Assembly (NCBI GenBank): GCA_003164295.1
Contig: PLTA01000024.1
Location: 1-64,000 of the forward strand
Length of the DNA stretch: 64,000 bases
DNA from: Candidatus Bathyarchaeota archaeon
Lineage (GTDB): Archaea; Thermoproteota; Bathyarchaeia; Bathyarchaeales; Bathycorpusculaceae
Direction of reading: 5' to 3'
Shown here: positions 55,266 to 64,000 of the stretch, piece after piece
Layout of the letters: each line of letters opens with the position of its first letter
Numbering within the stretch: position 1 is the first letter of the stretch
Program-made: the position numbers and the translations under genes
The notes under the pieces: model-generated
The model's input: only the letters and a program-made list of their open reading frames with translations
Told to the model about the DNA's origin: nothing
Databases searched by the model: none

Positions 55266-56325
55266 TTGGGTTGTATGGGCAGTAAGGTTCCTCTTCCAAA
55301 TAACTTTTGTTGACGGCCAATGCTCTAGCACGACAACCGCCACAGGACAATGTGTATTTGCACATGCCGCATTTTCCTTTCATCAAGTCATGATTTCGCA
55401 ACTCAAGAAACAGAGGAGATTGCTGATAAATTTGTCTAAAATTTTGATTGCGAATATTTCCTGCTTTAACTGGAAGGAAGCCACAGCCGAAGACTTCTCC
55501 GACATGAGAAATAAAGCAGAATCCGTTACCAGCCATGCATCCTCTGCCGCCGCCTACGTGTGGCTTAGCCAGATCAGTACAAGATGATTCGTTTTGTTGC
55601 TGAGCGATAACTCTGATGTATTGCGGTGCACACGTCATTTTAATAGGAATTGGAGAGGTTAGGCTTGCATTATAGATGAATTTTAGAGTTTGCTCGTATT
55701 GGTCGGGTGTTATTTCCATAGTTATTTTTCCTCGGCCAGTCGGCACCAGCATGAAAATGTCCCATTCTGAAGCACCCATGTCAACTGCTACTTTTTGAAT
55801 GTTAAAAAGGTCAGTTAGGTTATGTTGAGTGACGGTTGTGTTGATGCGGAATGGAAATAGGCTTTGACGAGCCAGCGCCATGTTTTTCATGGCTAAATTG
55901 AATGCACCAGGCACTTGCCTAAAATTATCATGCACTTGAGGATTGGAACCATCAAGGCTGAGAGAAATCATTTTCACTCCTGCACCCTTTATTTTTTCTA
56001 AGGTCTCTGCGGTCAAGTTACTTCCGCTTGGAGACATAACCACTCTAAAGCCTAAGCTTGATGCATATGAGGCAATTTCAAATATGTCTGATCTTTGTAA
56101 TGGGTCGCCGCCGCTTATGATGAAAACTGGCTTACAAAACGCGGCAATTTGATCTAATAAGTTGAGTGTTTCTTGTTTTGTAAGTTGGTTTGGGTCGGGA
56201 TCTTTTTGGGCTTTCGCCCGGCAGTGAATACAGGCAAAGTCGCAGGCACGTGTAGATTCCCAGGCTATCACTCTTGGCGCGATTTCTGTTGTTTCCAAAC
56301 GATGCGTTTTATCAGTCGTGTGCAT
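55255..56325 (-). CDS. ahbD: AhbD, haem synthase (Fe-coproporphyrin III oxidative decarboxylase)
   Basis: 356 residues. N-terminal PRVIAWESTRACDFACIHC with the radical SAM cysteines 28, 32, 35; C-terminal SPASM-like CGMCKYTLSCGGC. The last step of the siroheme-dependent haem pathway. Assigned as AhbD by its VIAWESTRACDFAC start and its place after ahbC. It supplies the haem needed by the oxidase at 25-30 kb. Confidence 0.88.
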   Translation of the reverse strand: MHTTDKTHRLETTEIAPRVIAWESTRACDFACIHCRAKAQKDPDPNQLTKQETLNLLDQIAAFCKPVFIISGGDPLQRSDIFEIASYASSLGFRVVMSPSGSNLTAETLEKIKGAGVKMISLSLDGSNPQVHDNFRQVPGAFNLAMKNMALARQSLFPFRINTTVTQHNLTDLFNIQKVAVDMGASEWDIFMLVPTGRGKITMEITPDQYEQTLKFIYNASLTSPIPIKMTCAPQYIRVIAQQQNESSCTDLAKPHVGGGRGCMAGNGFCFISHVGEVFGCGFLPVKAGNIRNQNFRQIYQQSPLFLELRNHDLMKGKCGMCKYTLSCGGCRARALAVNKSYLEEEPYCPYNPIKD

Positions 56326-56338
56326 GTTGTTTGCCTTC

Positions 56339-57487
56339 TTAAGTGGGATTTGTCTCTTCGTGTGTTAAGTAGCAAGCGGGGTCGGGTGCCCATATATCTC
56401 CATAAACCGCTTCTGCCCGAACCCTGAGGTTGCCATTACAGATGTTAAGAAATCGGCATTCTTCACATCTTCCTTGAAGATGGTTTGTTCTGTTTCTAAG
56501 AGCTTGAAGCAGTGGTTGAGAATTATCGGTCCATATTTGGCTGAATTTCCGCGTTCGTAGATTGCCAAGTATACAATGTTGCCAGAATTGGTCGGGATGC
56601 ACGTTACCGTTAAAGTCAACACATGCAATGCCAGCGCCCGAACTGTTCCCTCCATTTAATTTGAGGAGATCGAGTGCATCTTCAGCTTTTTTGGGATCTT
56701 TTTCTTTCAGTTTAAGGTACAAGTAAGCGGCATCAGCATGGTTATCGACGGTTAAGATTTCAGTTTTTAAGCCTTTGTTAAGGAAGCTATCGGCTTTCTT
56801 TAAGACATAATCCATGAAAGCTCTTGTTTCGCCATGTGTAAGGTCATCGTTTGTGATTGCTGTTCCTCGCCCAGCATATGCTAAGTGGTAAAAGCAAACT
56901 CGAGGGATTTCTTGGGTTTCGATAAAATTGAAGATTTCTGGAACATCTTTTAAATTATATCTGGTAACAGTGAAACGTAAACCTGTTTTTACTCCTGCTT
57001 TGATGCAGTTTCTAATCCCTGCCGTCGCCAATTCGAAAGCTTCGGGTTTACCCCTAAACTTATTGTTTGTTTCACCTATTCCATCTAAACTAACACCTAC
57101 ATAGGAGAATCCGGCATTTTTTAATTGTTTTGCTTTGGCTTCTGTTATGAGTGTTCCGTTAGTTGACAGTACTGCTCGTATGCCTGCTTCTGTTGCAGAA
57201 CGGGCAACTTCGAAGAGGTCATGTCTAAGAAGTGGTTCTCCGCCGGAAAATAATAGAACAGGAATTTTGAATTCTGATATGTCTTTTATAAAAGACTTAG
57301 CTTCTTCGGTTGTTAACTCATTTGAGTATATCAGGTTCTCAGATTTTGAATAGCAATGCAGACAATGAAGGTTACAACGTTGAGTGGTGTTCCAAACGAC
57401 GACGGGTTTTTGGTGAGTTTCGCGACTATAACGTAGCTGATCCATTGAACCGGGGATGCCACACCAAAGTTTTGTAATGTTAATCAA
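56339..57487 (-). CDS. ahbC: AhbC, 12,18-didecarboxysiroheme deacetylase
   Basis: 382 residues. Starts MINITKLWCG...LRYSR like NirJ/AhbC, radical SAM motif CNLHCLHC (Cys38, 42, 45), FSGGEPLLR, and a C-terminal cysteine-rich end (CEECRFLNIC). It removes the acetate side chains of didecarboxysiroheme. 4-bp overlap with ahbB. Confidence 0.88.
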   Translation of the reverse strand: MINITKLWCGIPGSMDQLRYSRETHQKPVVVWNTTQRCNLHCLHCYSKSENLIYSNELTTEEAKSFIKDISEFKIPVLLFSGGEPLLRHDLFEVARSATEAGIRAVLSTNGTLITEAKAKQLKNAGFSYVGVSLDGIGETNNKFRGKPEAFELATAGIRNCIKAGVKTGLRFTVTRYNLKDVPEIFNFIETQEIPRVCFYHLAYAGRGTAITNDDLTHGETRAFMDYVLKKADSFLNKGLKTEILTVDNHADAAYLYLKLKEKDPKKAEDALDLLKLNGGNSSGAGIACVDFNGNVHPDQFWQHCILGNLRTRKFSQIWTDNSQPLLQALRNRTNHLQGRCEECRFLNICNGNLRVRAEAVYGDIWAPDPACYLTHEETNPT

Positions 57488-57987
57488 ATTTTATTGGTCT
57501 CCTTTGATTGAATCGTATCTAAGTTTCCAGAACAGAATTTCATCCTTTTTAGGTCCCTTGTGCTATAGAGGATTTTGTATTCGCTTATTGCCATTCCCAC
57601 TGAAATCTGGTTAACCGTATCCTGAATACATCCACGTTCACGGGCATGCATAACAGTATAAAGATTATATTCCCACCGACCTCGAATGGGTCTGCGCTCA
57701 TAACAATGGGAGATGCCCGAAAGTTTAGAAAGCTGTGATCCTACTTCTTCGATTCGATGACTTGGGACCTTCCAGGCTACAAGTGCGTTTGCTGAAAAAC
57801 CTACATTGTTAGGTTTGATTGATGCACCGAACTTTCGAATTACACCTTCTTTTTTAAGTGAGTTTAAACGAGCGATAACTTCTTTCTGAGTGATCCCTAA
57901 CTCATGAGCGACTTCGTAGAATGGCTCAGGGATAAGAGGAATGCCCTTCTCTATTCGAGCTAAAAGTTTTTGATCAATTTCATCCAA
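57484..57987 (-). CDS. ahbB: AhbB, siroheme decarboxylase subunit
   Basis: 167 residues of the Lrp-like fold recruited as siroheme decarboxylase: an HTH-like N-terminus (VAHELGITQKEVIARLNSLKKEGVIRKFG) and a RAM-like C-terminus with HCYERRPIRGRWEYNLYTVMHAR. AhbA and AhbB form the heterodimer. The A/B assignment rests on this YERRP...YNLYT stretch and is less sure than the function. Confidence 0.85.
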   Translation of the reverse strand: MDEIDQKLLARIEKGIPLIPEPFYEVAHELGITQKEVIARLNSLKKEGVIRKFGASIKPNNVGFSANALVAWKVPSHRIEEVGSQLSKLSGISHCYERRPIRGRWEYNLYTVMHARERGCIQDTVNQISVGMAISEYKILYSTRDLKRMKFCSGNLDTIQSKETNKI

Positions 57988-58007
57988 GTTAAATCACCAT
58001 AAAAATT

Positions 58008-58532
58008 TTAAATCAGTTGAAAACGCACATTTATTTTGAAACGATTAACTGTGGGCAATTCAAGTACATCATGGTCATTTATGCCTGTTTTTTGCTTGAT
58101 TTCTTCCAGAGTTTTTGCCAATTCGTTACTGTTTGATGCCGCAAGAGTAAACCAAACATTGTATTCATCTTCGCGTTCATAGTTGTGGGAAACATTGTTG
58201 TACTGGTTTATGACTCGAGCAATATCGTCAATTTGGTCTTTTGGGACTCTCATCGCAACTAAAGTGGCTGATTTTAAACCGATTTTTGAAGAATCAACTA
58301 TTGGGCCTATTTTTACAATGGCGCCTGCTTCAATTAGCCGATTTAAACGGGTTATCACATCGCTTTGACTAATTTCGAGGCGCTTGCTTATTTCAAGCCA
58401 TGGTTCTTGCTCAAGTGGAAAGTCATCTTGCATAAGCTGGAGAATTTTTTTGTCAATCTGATCCAAGTTTGTAGGATTAAGTTGCCCTTTTCCGCATTTA
58501 TTCTGATTTGATTTCTCCTTCACCAATTTCAC
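58008..58532 (-). CDS. ahbA: AhbA, siroheme decarboxylase subunit
   Basis: 174 residues from a GTG. Same Lrp-like build as AhbB, with RLEISQSDVITRLNRLIEAGAIVKIGPI and SHNYEREDEYNVWFTLAAS. First gene of ahbA-B-C-D, a compact operon that covers all steps from siroheme to haem. Confidence 0.85.
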   Translation of the reverse strand: MKLVKEKSNQNKCGKGQLNPTNLDQIDKKILQLMQDDFPLEQEPWLEISKRLEISQSDVITRLNRLIEAGAIVKIGPIVDSSKIGLKSATLVAMRVPKDQIDDIARVINQYNNVSHNYEREDEYNVWFTLAASNSNELAKTLEEIKQKTGINDHDVLELPTVNRFKINVRFQLI

Positions 58533-58700
58533 CTAAAGCAGAATCCATTTTTCATTAATGGTTGCTTATCCCTTAGGATTTAGCAGTTTAAGAGTGTATC
58601 AAAGATTGCTTCACGTATTAATCTTGCGGAAAACTAAGATTTATAGAAAACTTGTTGCTGATTCCGCAACATAAAGGAAGACGGCGGGGACTAAAAACAA

Positions 58701-59156
58701 CTATAACACGATACTTGGATCAAACTTCAAAAACCGCGTTGTAACAGAAACCCTTGCATCCTTCACGCCGGGAATCATCTTTGTGTTCTTAACTAAGTTG
58801 TTCAAATGTTCCATATCTCTGGCAACAATTACGGAAACAACATCGTATTCACCGGTGCTTTGAAAAAGATATAGGGTTTCACTAAATGACACCAATTGCT
58901 TGCAGGCATCTTCCAAATATGCGGGATCAATTTTAAGCAAAATCGCCCCGCTTACTTTCATGCCGACTTTAGATGGATTTACTAAAGCAGCAAACCTTGT
59001 TATGACTCCGTCCTCGACAAGTCTGTTAACGCGAAATCTAGCTGTAGCTTCGGCAACATCAAGTTCCCGACTAAGTTCTGCAAACGAGAGGCGACAATTA
59101 AATTGCAATAACCTTAGTATACGCTTATCAAGATCATCCAAGCTTAATGACTGCAC
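58701..59156 (-). CDS. Lrp/AsnC-family transcriptional regulator
   Basis: 151 residues with a true HTH (about 20-50; SFAELSRELDVAEATARFRVNRLVEDGVI) and a RAM domain (YLFQSTGEYDVVSVIVA). Unlike the neighbouring AhbA/B it keeps the DNA-binding helix. It lies between the haem operon and the permease gene on the same strand and could control either. Confidence 0.85.
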   Translation of the reverse strand: MQSLSLDDLDKRILRLLQFNCRLSFAELSRELDVAEATARFRVNRLVEDGVITRFAALVNPSKVGMKVSGAILLKIDPAYLEDACKQLVSFSETLYLFQSTGEYDVVSVIVARDMEHLNNLVKNTKMIPGVKDARVSVTTRFLKFDPSIVL

Positions 59157-59226
59157 TCAAATACCCCTATGACTTTATGAGAATTTACCTTAAGAAACTT
59201 TTCTCAAAAGCCTATTTCTAAATGAA

Positions 59227-60492
59227 TTATTTTTTCTTTGGTTGGACTCGAAGCCAAAACAAATGGAAAACTAAACCAACTGCAAGAATAATCAAGCCAA
59301 TTAAAATGTATTGAGGCAAAAGGGAAAAAGCTAGCCCAAGGCAACCAACAAGTCCAGCCACTGCAAGCACACGAGAAAAACGACGCTGAGAAGCAGGTAG
59401 TTTCAGCGCCGACACGTTTGTTATGGAATAGTAAAGTAAAGTTCCAAAACTTGATACTGCAACCGCAGTTACCAAGGGAGCGAAAGCCGCAACTAAAAGT
59501 GTGATAACGCCCACAAAGATTACGCTTCTCCAAGGATTGCGGTCTTTACCAACTTTCGCTAAACCTTCAGGTAAATCCCTTTCTCTCCCCATTGCGAATG
59601 CAACCCGAGAAACTCCGAGAAGGTCAGAAAGCCCCTCGTTAAAAGTGGTGAGCAAGGCGCCTCCAGCAACCAACGCTACACCGATGCCGCTTCCTACAGC
59701 CAACATCATGGCAGCAAGGGGCGAAGAAGAACCCGAAACGCCATTGGCACCAAGAACAGCAATTGCAGTTCCAGCCACAAAAAAGTAAAGCAGTGAAACA
59801 GTGCCAAGCGCTAAAACTGAAGCCCTCGGAATGGTGCGTTTAGGGTCTTTTACCTCTTCAACCAACGTTGCAATGCGGCTGTACCCTGTGTAAGCAAAGA
59901 AAAGCAGTCCTGTAGCTTGAAGAATACCAATAACTCCGTGAGGCGCAAACGGTAAAAAATTGCTCAGGTGAGCTGAGGGGAGACCAATAACAGCAACCGC
60001 TACAAGCGAAATAATTGATAAAATTACAATTATACTAGTCACACGAACCGACCTTCGAATACCAGCCGCGTCAAGCGCAATCATAACAACTGCAGCGCAA
60101 ATTGCAGCAACCTGACTTGGAACAGCCGACCAAACAGCGTGAAGATAATAGCCAAATGCCAAAGCACTGACGCCTGGACCAACTGTGTTTGCAACAAGAA
60201 ACATCCAGCCTGCACCAAACCCCCACCAGTCACCAAGCACACGGCGTCCAAACTCGTAGTTACCTCCTGAACGAGGAAACACCGAGGCTAACTGGACAGA
60301 TGAAAGCGCGTTGCAAAGGGCAACGAAGGCGGCGATGCCAAAAGAAACAAGCAAGGCGGGACCAGCTAATGAGGCGGCGGGAGCTATTATGATGAATATG
60401 CCTGCGCCTAGGATGGCGGCTAAGCCAGTAGCTATTGCGTCGAACAAGCTAAGCTGTGGTTTAAGAGAGGGTTTATTCAAAATTGCTACCAT
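59227..60492 (-). CDS. APC-family amino-acid/polyamine permease
   Basis: 421 residues, about twelve spans, with GLAAILGAGIFIIIAP in the first span and FPRSGGNYEFGRRVLGDWWGF, the APC signatures. Substrate unknown; its position beside the Lrp regulator and the putrescine genes makes an amino acid or polyamine plausible. Confidence 0.88.
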   Translation of the reverse strand: MVAILNKPSLKPQLSLFDAIATGLAAILGAGIFIIIAPAASLAGPALLVSFGIAAFVALCNALSSVQLASVFPRSGGNYEFGRRVLGDWWGFGAGWMFLVANTVGPGVSALAFGYYLHAVWSAVPSQVAAICAAVVMIALDAAGIRRSVRVTSIIVILSIISLVAVAVIGLPSAHLSNFLPFAPHGVIGILQATGLLFFAYTGYSRIATLVEEVKDPKRTIPRASVLALGTVSLLYFFVAGTAIAVLGANGVSGSSSPLAAMMLAVGSGIGVALVAGGALLTTFNEGLSDLLGVSRVAFAMGRERDLPEGLAKVGKDRNPWRSVIFVGVITLLVAAFAPLVTAVAVSSFGTLLYYSITNVSALKLPASQRRFSRVLAVAGLVGCLGLAFSLLPQYILIGLIILAVGLVFHLFWLRVQPKKK

Positions 60493-60674
60493 TAAAACTG
60501 TAGTACCGCCTATAAATTAATGGTTCGCTCGAGAAATAGTTGACTAAGGAAAAATGCTGAATTGATTGTCAAAAAACAAAGACATTTTCAATTAGCTTTG
60601 TGGCGTAATTTTTATTATTAATCCTCAGAAAAGTTATTACGACAAGAGCTCATATTGGAGATTAAGGATAGACA

Positions 60675-61586
60675 TTGGTATCTACAAGTAAATCCCCTGA
60701 CCGAAACGGTTTTGGAACAGAAGAGACAAGAAAAATCGTTACTGTTGGGCTTATTCAAACCACTACTTCAGATGACATGGTAGACAACTTGAAAAAAACC
60801 TTGGAAAAAATCATAGATGCCGCGGCAAAAGGTGCTCAAATCATATGTCTCCAAGAACTCTACAGAACCAAATATTTTCCACAGGAAGAAAACCAAAACG
60901 TTTGCAATTTAGCTGAATCGATTCCCGGAGAATCCACAAAAGCTTTCGCTAAGCTGGCAAAAGAAAAAAAAATAGTTATAATTGCACCATTATTTGAAAA
61001 AGCTTCAAAAGGGAAATACTACAACTCCGCAGTCATAATAGATGTAGACGGAAAAATCTCAGGCACGTATCGTAAAGTGCACATTCCTCAAGACCCGTTT
61101 TTCTATGAAAAAAATTATTTTGAAGCAGGCGACCAAGGCTACTGCGTTTATAAAACCAGTTATGGCAATTTAGGGGTGCTTATTTGTTATGACCAATGGT
61201 TTCCTGAAGCCGCCAGAATCAACACGTTAAAAGGTGCAGAAATCATATTTTACCCAACTGCAATTGGCTACATTAAAGGCCATGCTTCGCCCGATGGGGA
61301 TTGGCATGACGCTTGGAAAACAGTACAGCGTGCCCATGCCATAGCAAATGGAGTTCATGTTGCCGCTGTGAATCGTGTAGGCGGAGAAGGGCAGCTTAAG
61401 TTTTGGGGCGGGTCATTTGTTTGTGACGCTTTTGGAAAAGTGCTTGGTGAAGCAAGCTACTCAAATGAGGAAGTACTTGTTGTCAAGGTGGATCTTAGCA
61501 AGAACAAGAAAATTCAAGATGGATGGGGTTTTCTGAAAAATCGGCGACCAGAAACCTATAATTCGCTTACTGAAAGTTGTCTTTGA
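60675..61586 (+). CDS. aguB: N-carbamoylputrescine amidase (nitrilase superfamily)
   Basis: 303 residues from a TTG with TAAGGATAG upstream. Catalytic triad Glu61 (LQELY), Lys134 (YRKVHIP) and Cys171 (LICYDQWFPE). The length and the PDGDWHDAWKTVQRAHAIANG segment fit AguB, which releases putrescine, CO2 and ammonia. Together with the agmatine deiminase 9 nt downstream it forms a two-gene operon. Confidence 0.9.
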   Translation: MVSTSKSPDRNGFGTEETRKIVTVGLIQTTTSDDMVDNLKKTLEKIIDAAAKGAQIICLQELYRTKYFPQEENQNVCNLAESIPGESTKAFAKLAKEKKIVIIAPLFEKASKGKYYNSAVIIDVDGKISGTYRKVHIPQDPFFYEKNYFEAGDQGYCVYKTSYGNLGVLICYDQWFPEAARINTLKGAEIIFYPTAIGYIKGHASPDGDWHDAWKTVQRAHAIANGVHVAAVNRVGGEGQLKFWGGSFVCDAFGKVLGEASYSNEEVLVVKVDLSKNKKIQDGWGFLKNRRPETYNSLTESCL

Positions 61587-61595
61587 GGCATCGTA

Positions 61596-62654
61596 ATGAC
61601 AACAGACTGTTTTTTAAATAAGACGCCTCATGAATTAGGTTATTGCATGCCACCAGAATGGAGCAAGCACGAAGCAATTTGGTTAGCGTGGCCACATGAT
61701 CCGACAACCTTCACGTCTGGCGTTGAAAAAGTTGAAGAAACCTACATCCAAATTATAAAACTAATCCACAAAGATGAATACGTTAACCTTTTTGTAAAAG
61801 ACCAGGAAATGAAAAAAAAGATAACAGAAATGCTTGAAAAGAATAACGTTGATTTGAAGAGAATAAGGTTTTTTGAGTTTGATTATGCTGATGTTTGGTT
61901 TAGGGATTATGGGCCAATTTTTGTTATGAATAAAGAGCAAAAGTTGGCGATGGTGCATTGGATTTTTAATTCTTGGGGAGAAAAATATGAGGAATTACTG
62001 AAAGATGCGCAGATTCCTCAGGTAATAAAGCAAGCTATGAGTTTGAGCTGTTTTGAACCAGGAATCATTTTGGAAGGCGGCTCTATAGATGTTAACGGAA
62101 AAGGAACCTTACTAACAACTGAACAATGCCTTCTTAATAAAAATAGGAACGCTCAGCTTGGCAAAGAAAAAATCGAAAAATATTTACAAGATTATTTGGG
62201 TGTAACCCATATTATCTGGTTAAGATGCGGCATTGTGGGAGACGACACGGACGGCCATGTTGATGACTTGGCACGGTTCGTTAATCCATCGACAGTCGTA
62301 TGCGCTTATGAAGAGGGCAACGATGAGAACGCAGAGGCGCTGAGAAAAAATTATGAAATCCTTTGTCAATCCACCGATCAAGATGGCAAAAAACTGACTA
62401 TTGTTAAGTTGCCTATGCCTGGAAACGTCGAATGCAACAAAAAACGTCTTCCCGCAAGCTACACGAATTTTTACATAGGTAACAAAACAGTTATGGTTCC
62501 AACCTTTCAGTCTGAAAAAGATAAAGAGGCATTATCTATTTTGCAAAAACTGTTTCCTAAAAGGAAAGTGGTTGGAGTGGATTGTGTGGACTTGATATGT
62601 GGTTTCGGAGCTGTTCACTGTATCTCTCAACAGCAGCCAAAATGTAAGTCGTAA
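61596..62654 (+). CDS. aguA: agmatine deiminase
   Basis: 352 residues of the peptidyl-arginine-deiminase-like family. Substrate and catalytic motifs RDYGP, HWIFNSWGEKY, GDDTDGHVDD and GFGAVHCISQQQP with the catalytic Cys342. It turns agmatine into N-carbamoylputrescine. GAGGC precedes the ATG. Confidence 0.93.
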   Translation: MTTDCFLNKTPHELGYCMPPEWSKHEAIWLAWPHDPTTFTSGVEKVEETYIQIIKLIHKDEYVNLFVKDQEMKKKITEMLEKNNVDLKRIRFFEFDYADVWFRDYGPIFVMNKEQKLAMVHWIFNSWGEKYEELLKDAQIPQVIKQAMSLSCFEPGIILEGGSIDVNGKGTLLTTEQCLLNKNRNAQLGKEKIEKYLQDYLGVTHIIWLRCGIVGDDTDGHVDDLARFVNPSTVVCAYEEGNDENAEALRKNYEILCQSTDQDGKKLTIVKLPMPGNVECNKKRLPASYTNFYIGNKTVMVPTFQSEKDKEALSILQKLFPKRKVVGVDCVDLICGFGAVHCISQQQPKCKS

Positions 62655-62704
62655 ATCTTTTCTACAATTTATTCGAGTTTTGCTGTGAATTGACGTTTAG
62701 CTAT

Positions 62705-63878
62705 TCATCTTATTATAGGAAGCATCATTTTAGTTTGAAGCCCGCCTAACTGTCCTTTTACTGTTTCAAGTTCGTCTGGAATTGCAATGTGCTGTGGACA
62801 TTTAGTGACGCATACCCCGCAGTTTTTACAAAGTGAAGCATCAGATGTTTCACCGTGCATTATGCCCATGAGATTACAGCATACATTCCTCTAGTGTAAA
62901 GTTTTTTTCCAAACATGTTGTATTGATTGTAGATACTGAAGTTAGCGGGGATGTTTACGCCGTTTGGGCAAGGCATACAGTAAGCGCATCCTGTGCAAGG
63001 CACTTTCATTAGGCGTCTGTAACAACTCGCCACACTGCTTACGACTGAAAGATCAGCCTGACTTAGCGAGTTAGGTCGGGCAGTTTCTGCTGTTTTAATA
63101 TTTTCTTCAACTTGTTTTTCATCATTCATCCCTGAAAGACCCATAGTTACCTCAGGGTGATTCCAAACCCACCGAAGCCCCCATTCAGCGGGAGAGCGTC
63201 CTGTTTGCGTATTATCGTAGATTTTCTGAACTTCCTTTGGCTGTTTACCCGCTAATGCTCCGCCACGAAGAGGCTCCATTACCATAACTGCAAGTCTTTT
63301 TGAGACAGCATATCTTAAGCCTTCGGTTCCCGCTTGCAAGTTCTCGTCAAGAAAATTGTATTGTATTTGGCACATGGTCCAATCGTTTGCTTCTATAATT
63401 TCTTTAAAAGTTGAGCGTGACCCATGAAATGAAAAGCCCATGTTGACTATTTTTCGTCTGCCTTTGCCTTTTGGAGGAATTTTAACACATTAAAGCCTTG
63501 CAGTTTGCTCCATGCATTAGCGTCAAGTGAGTGTAGCAGGTAATAGTCAATGTGGTCAGTTTGAAGCGTAGCCAGTTGCATACTAAGCATTTTATCCATG
63601 TCCTCAGGCTTGTATAACATGAAGTGCGAAAGTTTAGTTGCAACTTTCACTTTTTCGCGGTATCCATCAAGTAGTGCTTTTCCAAGGAGTTTTTCGCTTT
63701 CCACAGCATGATAAGGAGGAGCACAGTCTACATAGTTGACGCCGTTATCAATTGCCAAACGTATCTGACTAATTACTCGCCCCTCATCAATCCTCATCGA
63801 CTTCTGAGGTAAACGCATAGTCCCAAAACCCAACGCAGATAATTTGTCTCCATTTTTTGGAACCGTTCTATACTGCAT
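62705..63878 (-). CDS. aldo/keto reductase with ferredoxin-type C-terminus, broken by two frameshifts
   Basis: Three consecutive frames make one protein: 63878-63447 (MQYRTVPKNGDKLSALGFGTMRLP, catalytic region with NYVDCAPPYH), about 63441-62860 (NMGFSFHGS to YTRGMYAV, with CTGCAYCMPCPNG) and 62869-62705 (CKNCGVCVTKCPQHI, a [4Fe-4S] ferredoxin motif). Each join needs exactly one added base, near 63450 and near 62871. The family is the NADP/ferredoxin-like aldo/keto reductases of archaea and anaerobes. Because everything else is conserved, assembly indels are more likely than decay, but a pseudogene cannot be ruled out. Confidence 0.8.
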
Positions 63879-64000
63879 TCTTTTACTCTCCCGAATATAG
63901 TTGTTAATTGTAGGTGCTGCAATCCCTAATTATAGGTCTACCTTACATCTTTTTTTAACTTGTAAAAAAATCGTAATCTCCAAATTAATGAATTCAAAAA

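Noticed and set aside
1..64000. CRISPR arrays, insertion sequences, prophage
   Set aside because: I found no regularly spaced repeat, transposase, integrase or capsid-like protein; the only phage-tail-related signal is the single Pvc16-like gene.

Overview
The window comes from an archaeon of the TACK/Thermoproteota side, most like Bathyarchaeia by overall character. It has an archaeal 16S 5' end, an A-type ATP synthase, a group II chaperonin, deoxyhypusine synthase, TrmB, Lrp and TFS-type regulators, SD motifs of the GAGGTG type mixed with leaderless starts, and an AT-rich genome. The lineage call is an inference. I see no insertion sequence, prophage or CRISPR array.

Layout. 1-7.6 kb: the 5' end of a 16S rRNA gene (minus strand) with a GC-rich structured element in its leader, then TRAM and radical-SAM genes, small membrane proteins, a TrmB regulator and a run of very small SD-preceded genes (zinc ribbon, ribbon-helix-helix and unknown). 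7.6-20.5 kb: a sulfur amino-acid island with cystathionine beta-synthase and gamma-lyase, cysteine synthase, SufS-type desulfurase, O-acetylhomoserine sulfhydrylase, MetX and MetW. Among them lie an HTH-CBS regulator, a stand-alone RAM domain protein and a TFS-like zinc-ribbon protein. A 13-bp palindrome (ATAACGCCGTTAT) recurs at these promoters. At four promoters it is paired with a second palindrome (ATTCYNNNNRGAAT) at exactly the same centre-to-centre distance, and one such promoter drives no protein but a hairpin RNA with a T-run. I consider this the most interesting system in the window.

20.5-34 kb: a TrmB regulator, an FkbM methyltransferase, a divergent chaperonin that has lost its catalytic residues, an aerobic A-type haem-copper oxidase operon (subunits II, I, III, IV, a cupredoxin and haem O synthase), and a GMC oxidoreductase with a Tat-exported small subunit. 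34-43.7 kb: A-type ATP synthase genes K, D, B, A, E, F on the minus strand, I on the plus strand, and C and H on the minus strand. 43.9-54.3 kb: assorted single genes, including an orphan Pvc16/DUF4255-like gene, tRNA-Gln(CUG) and deoxyhypusine synthase. 54.5-64 kb: a GDSL hydrolase, the complete siroheme-dependent haem pathway ahbA-B-C-D, an Lrp regulator, an amino-acid permease, agmatine deiminase plus N-carbamoylputrescine amidase, and a frameshifted ferredoxin-type aldo/keto reductase.

How the parts fit. AhbABCD makes protohaem from siroheme and CtaB converts it to haem O for the oxidase; the oxidase and the ATP synthase form the energy module, and the cupredoxin is a likely electron donor. 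AguA and AguB would make putrescine, the precursor of the spermidine used by deoxyhypusine synthase. Several otherwise intact genes (metX, fkbM, ctaB and the aldo/keto reductase twice) each need exactly one added base to become normal, which looks more like assembly indels than gene decay.
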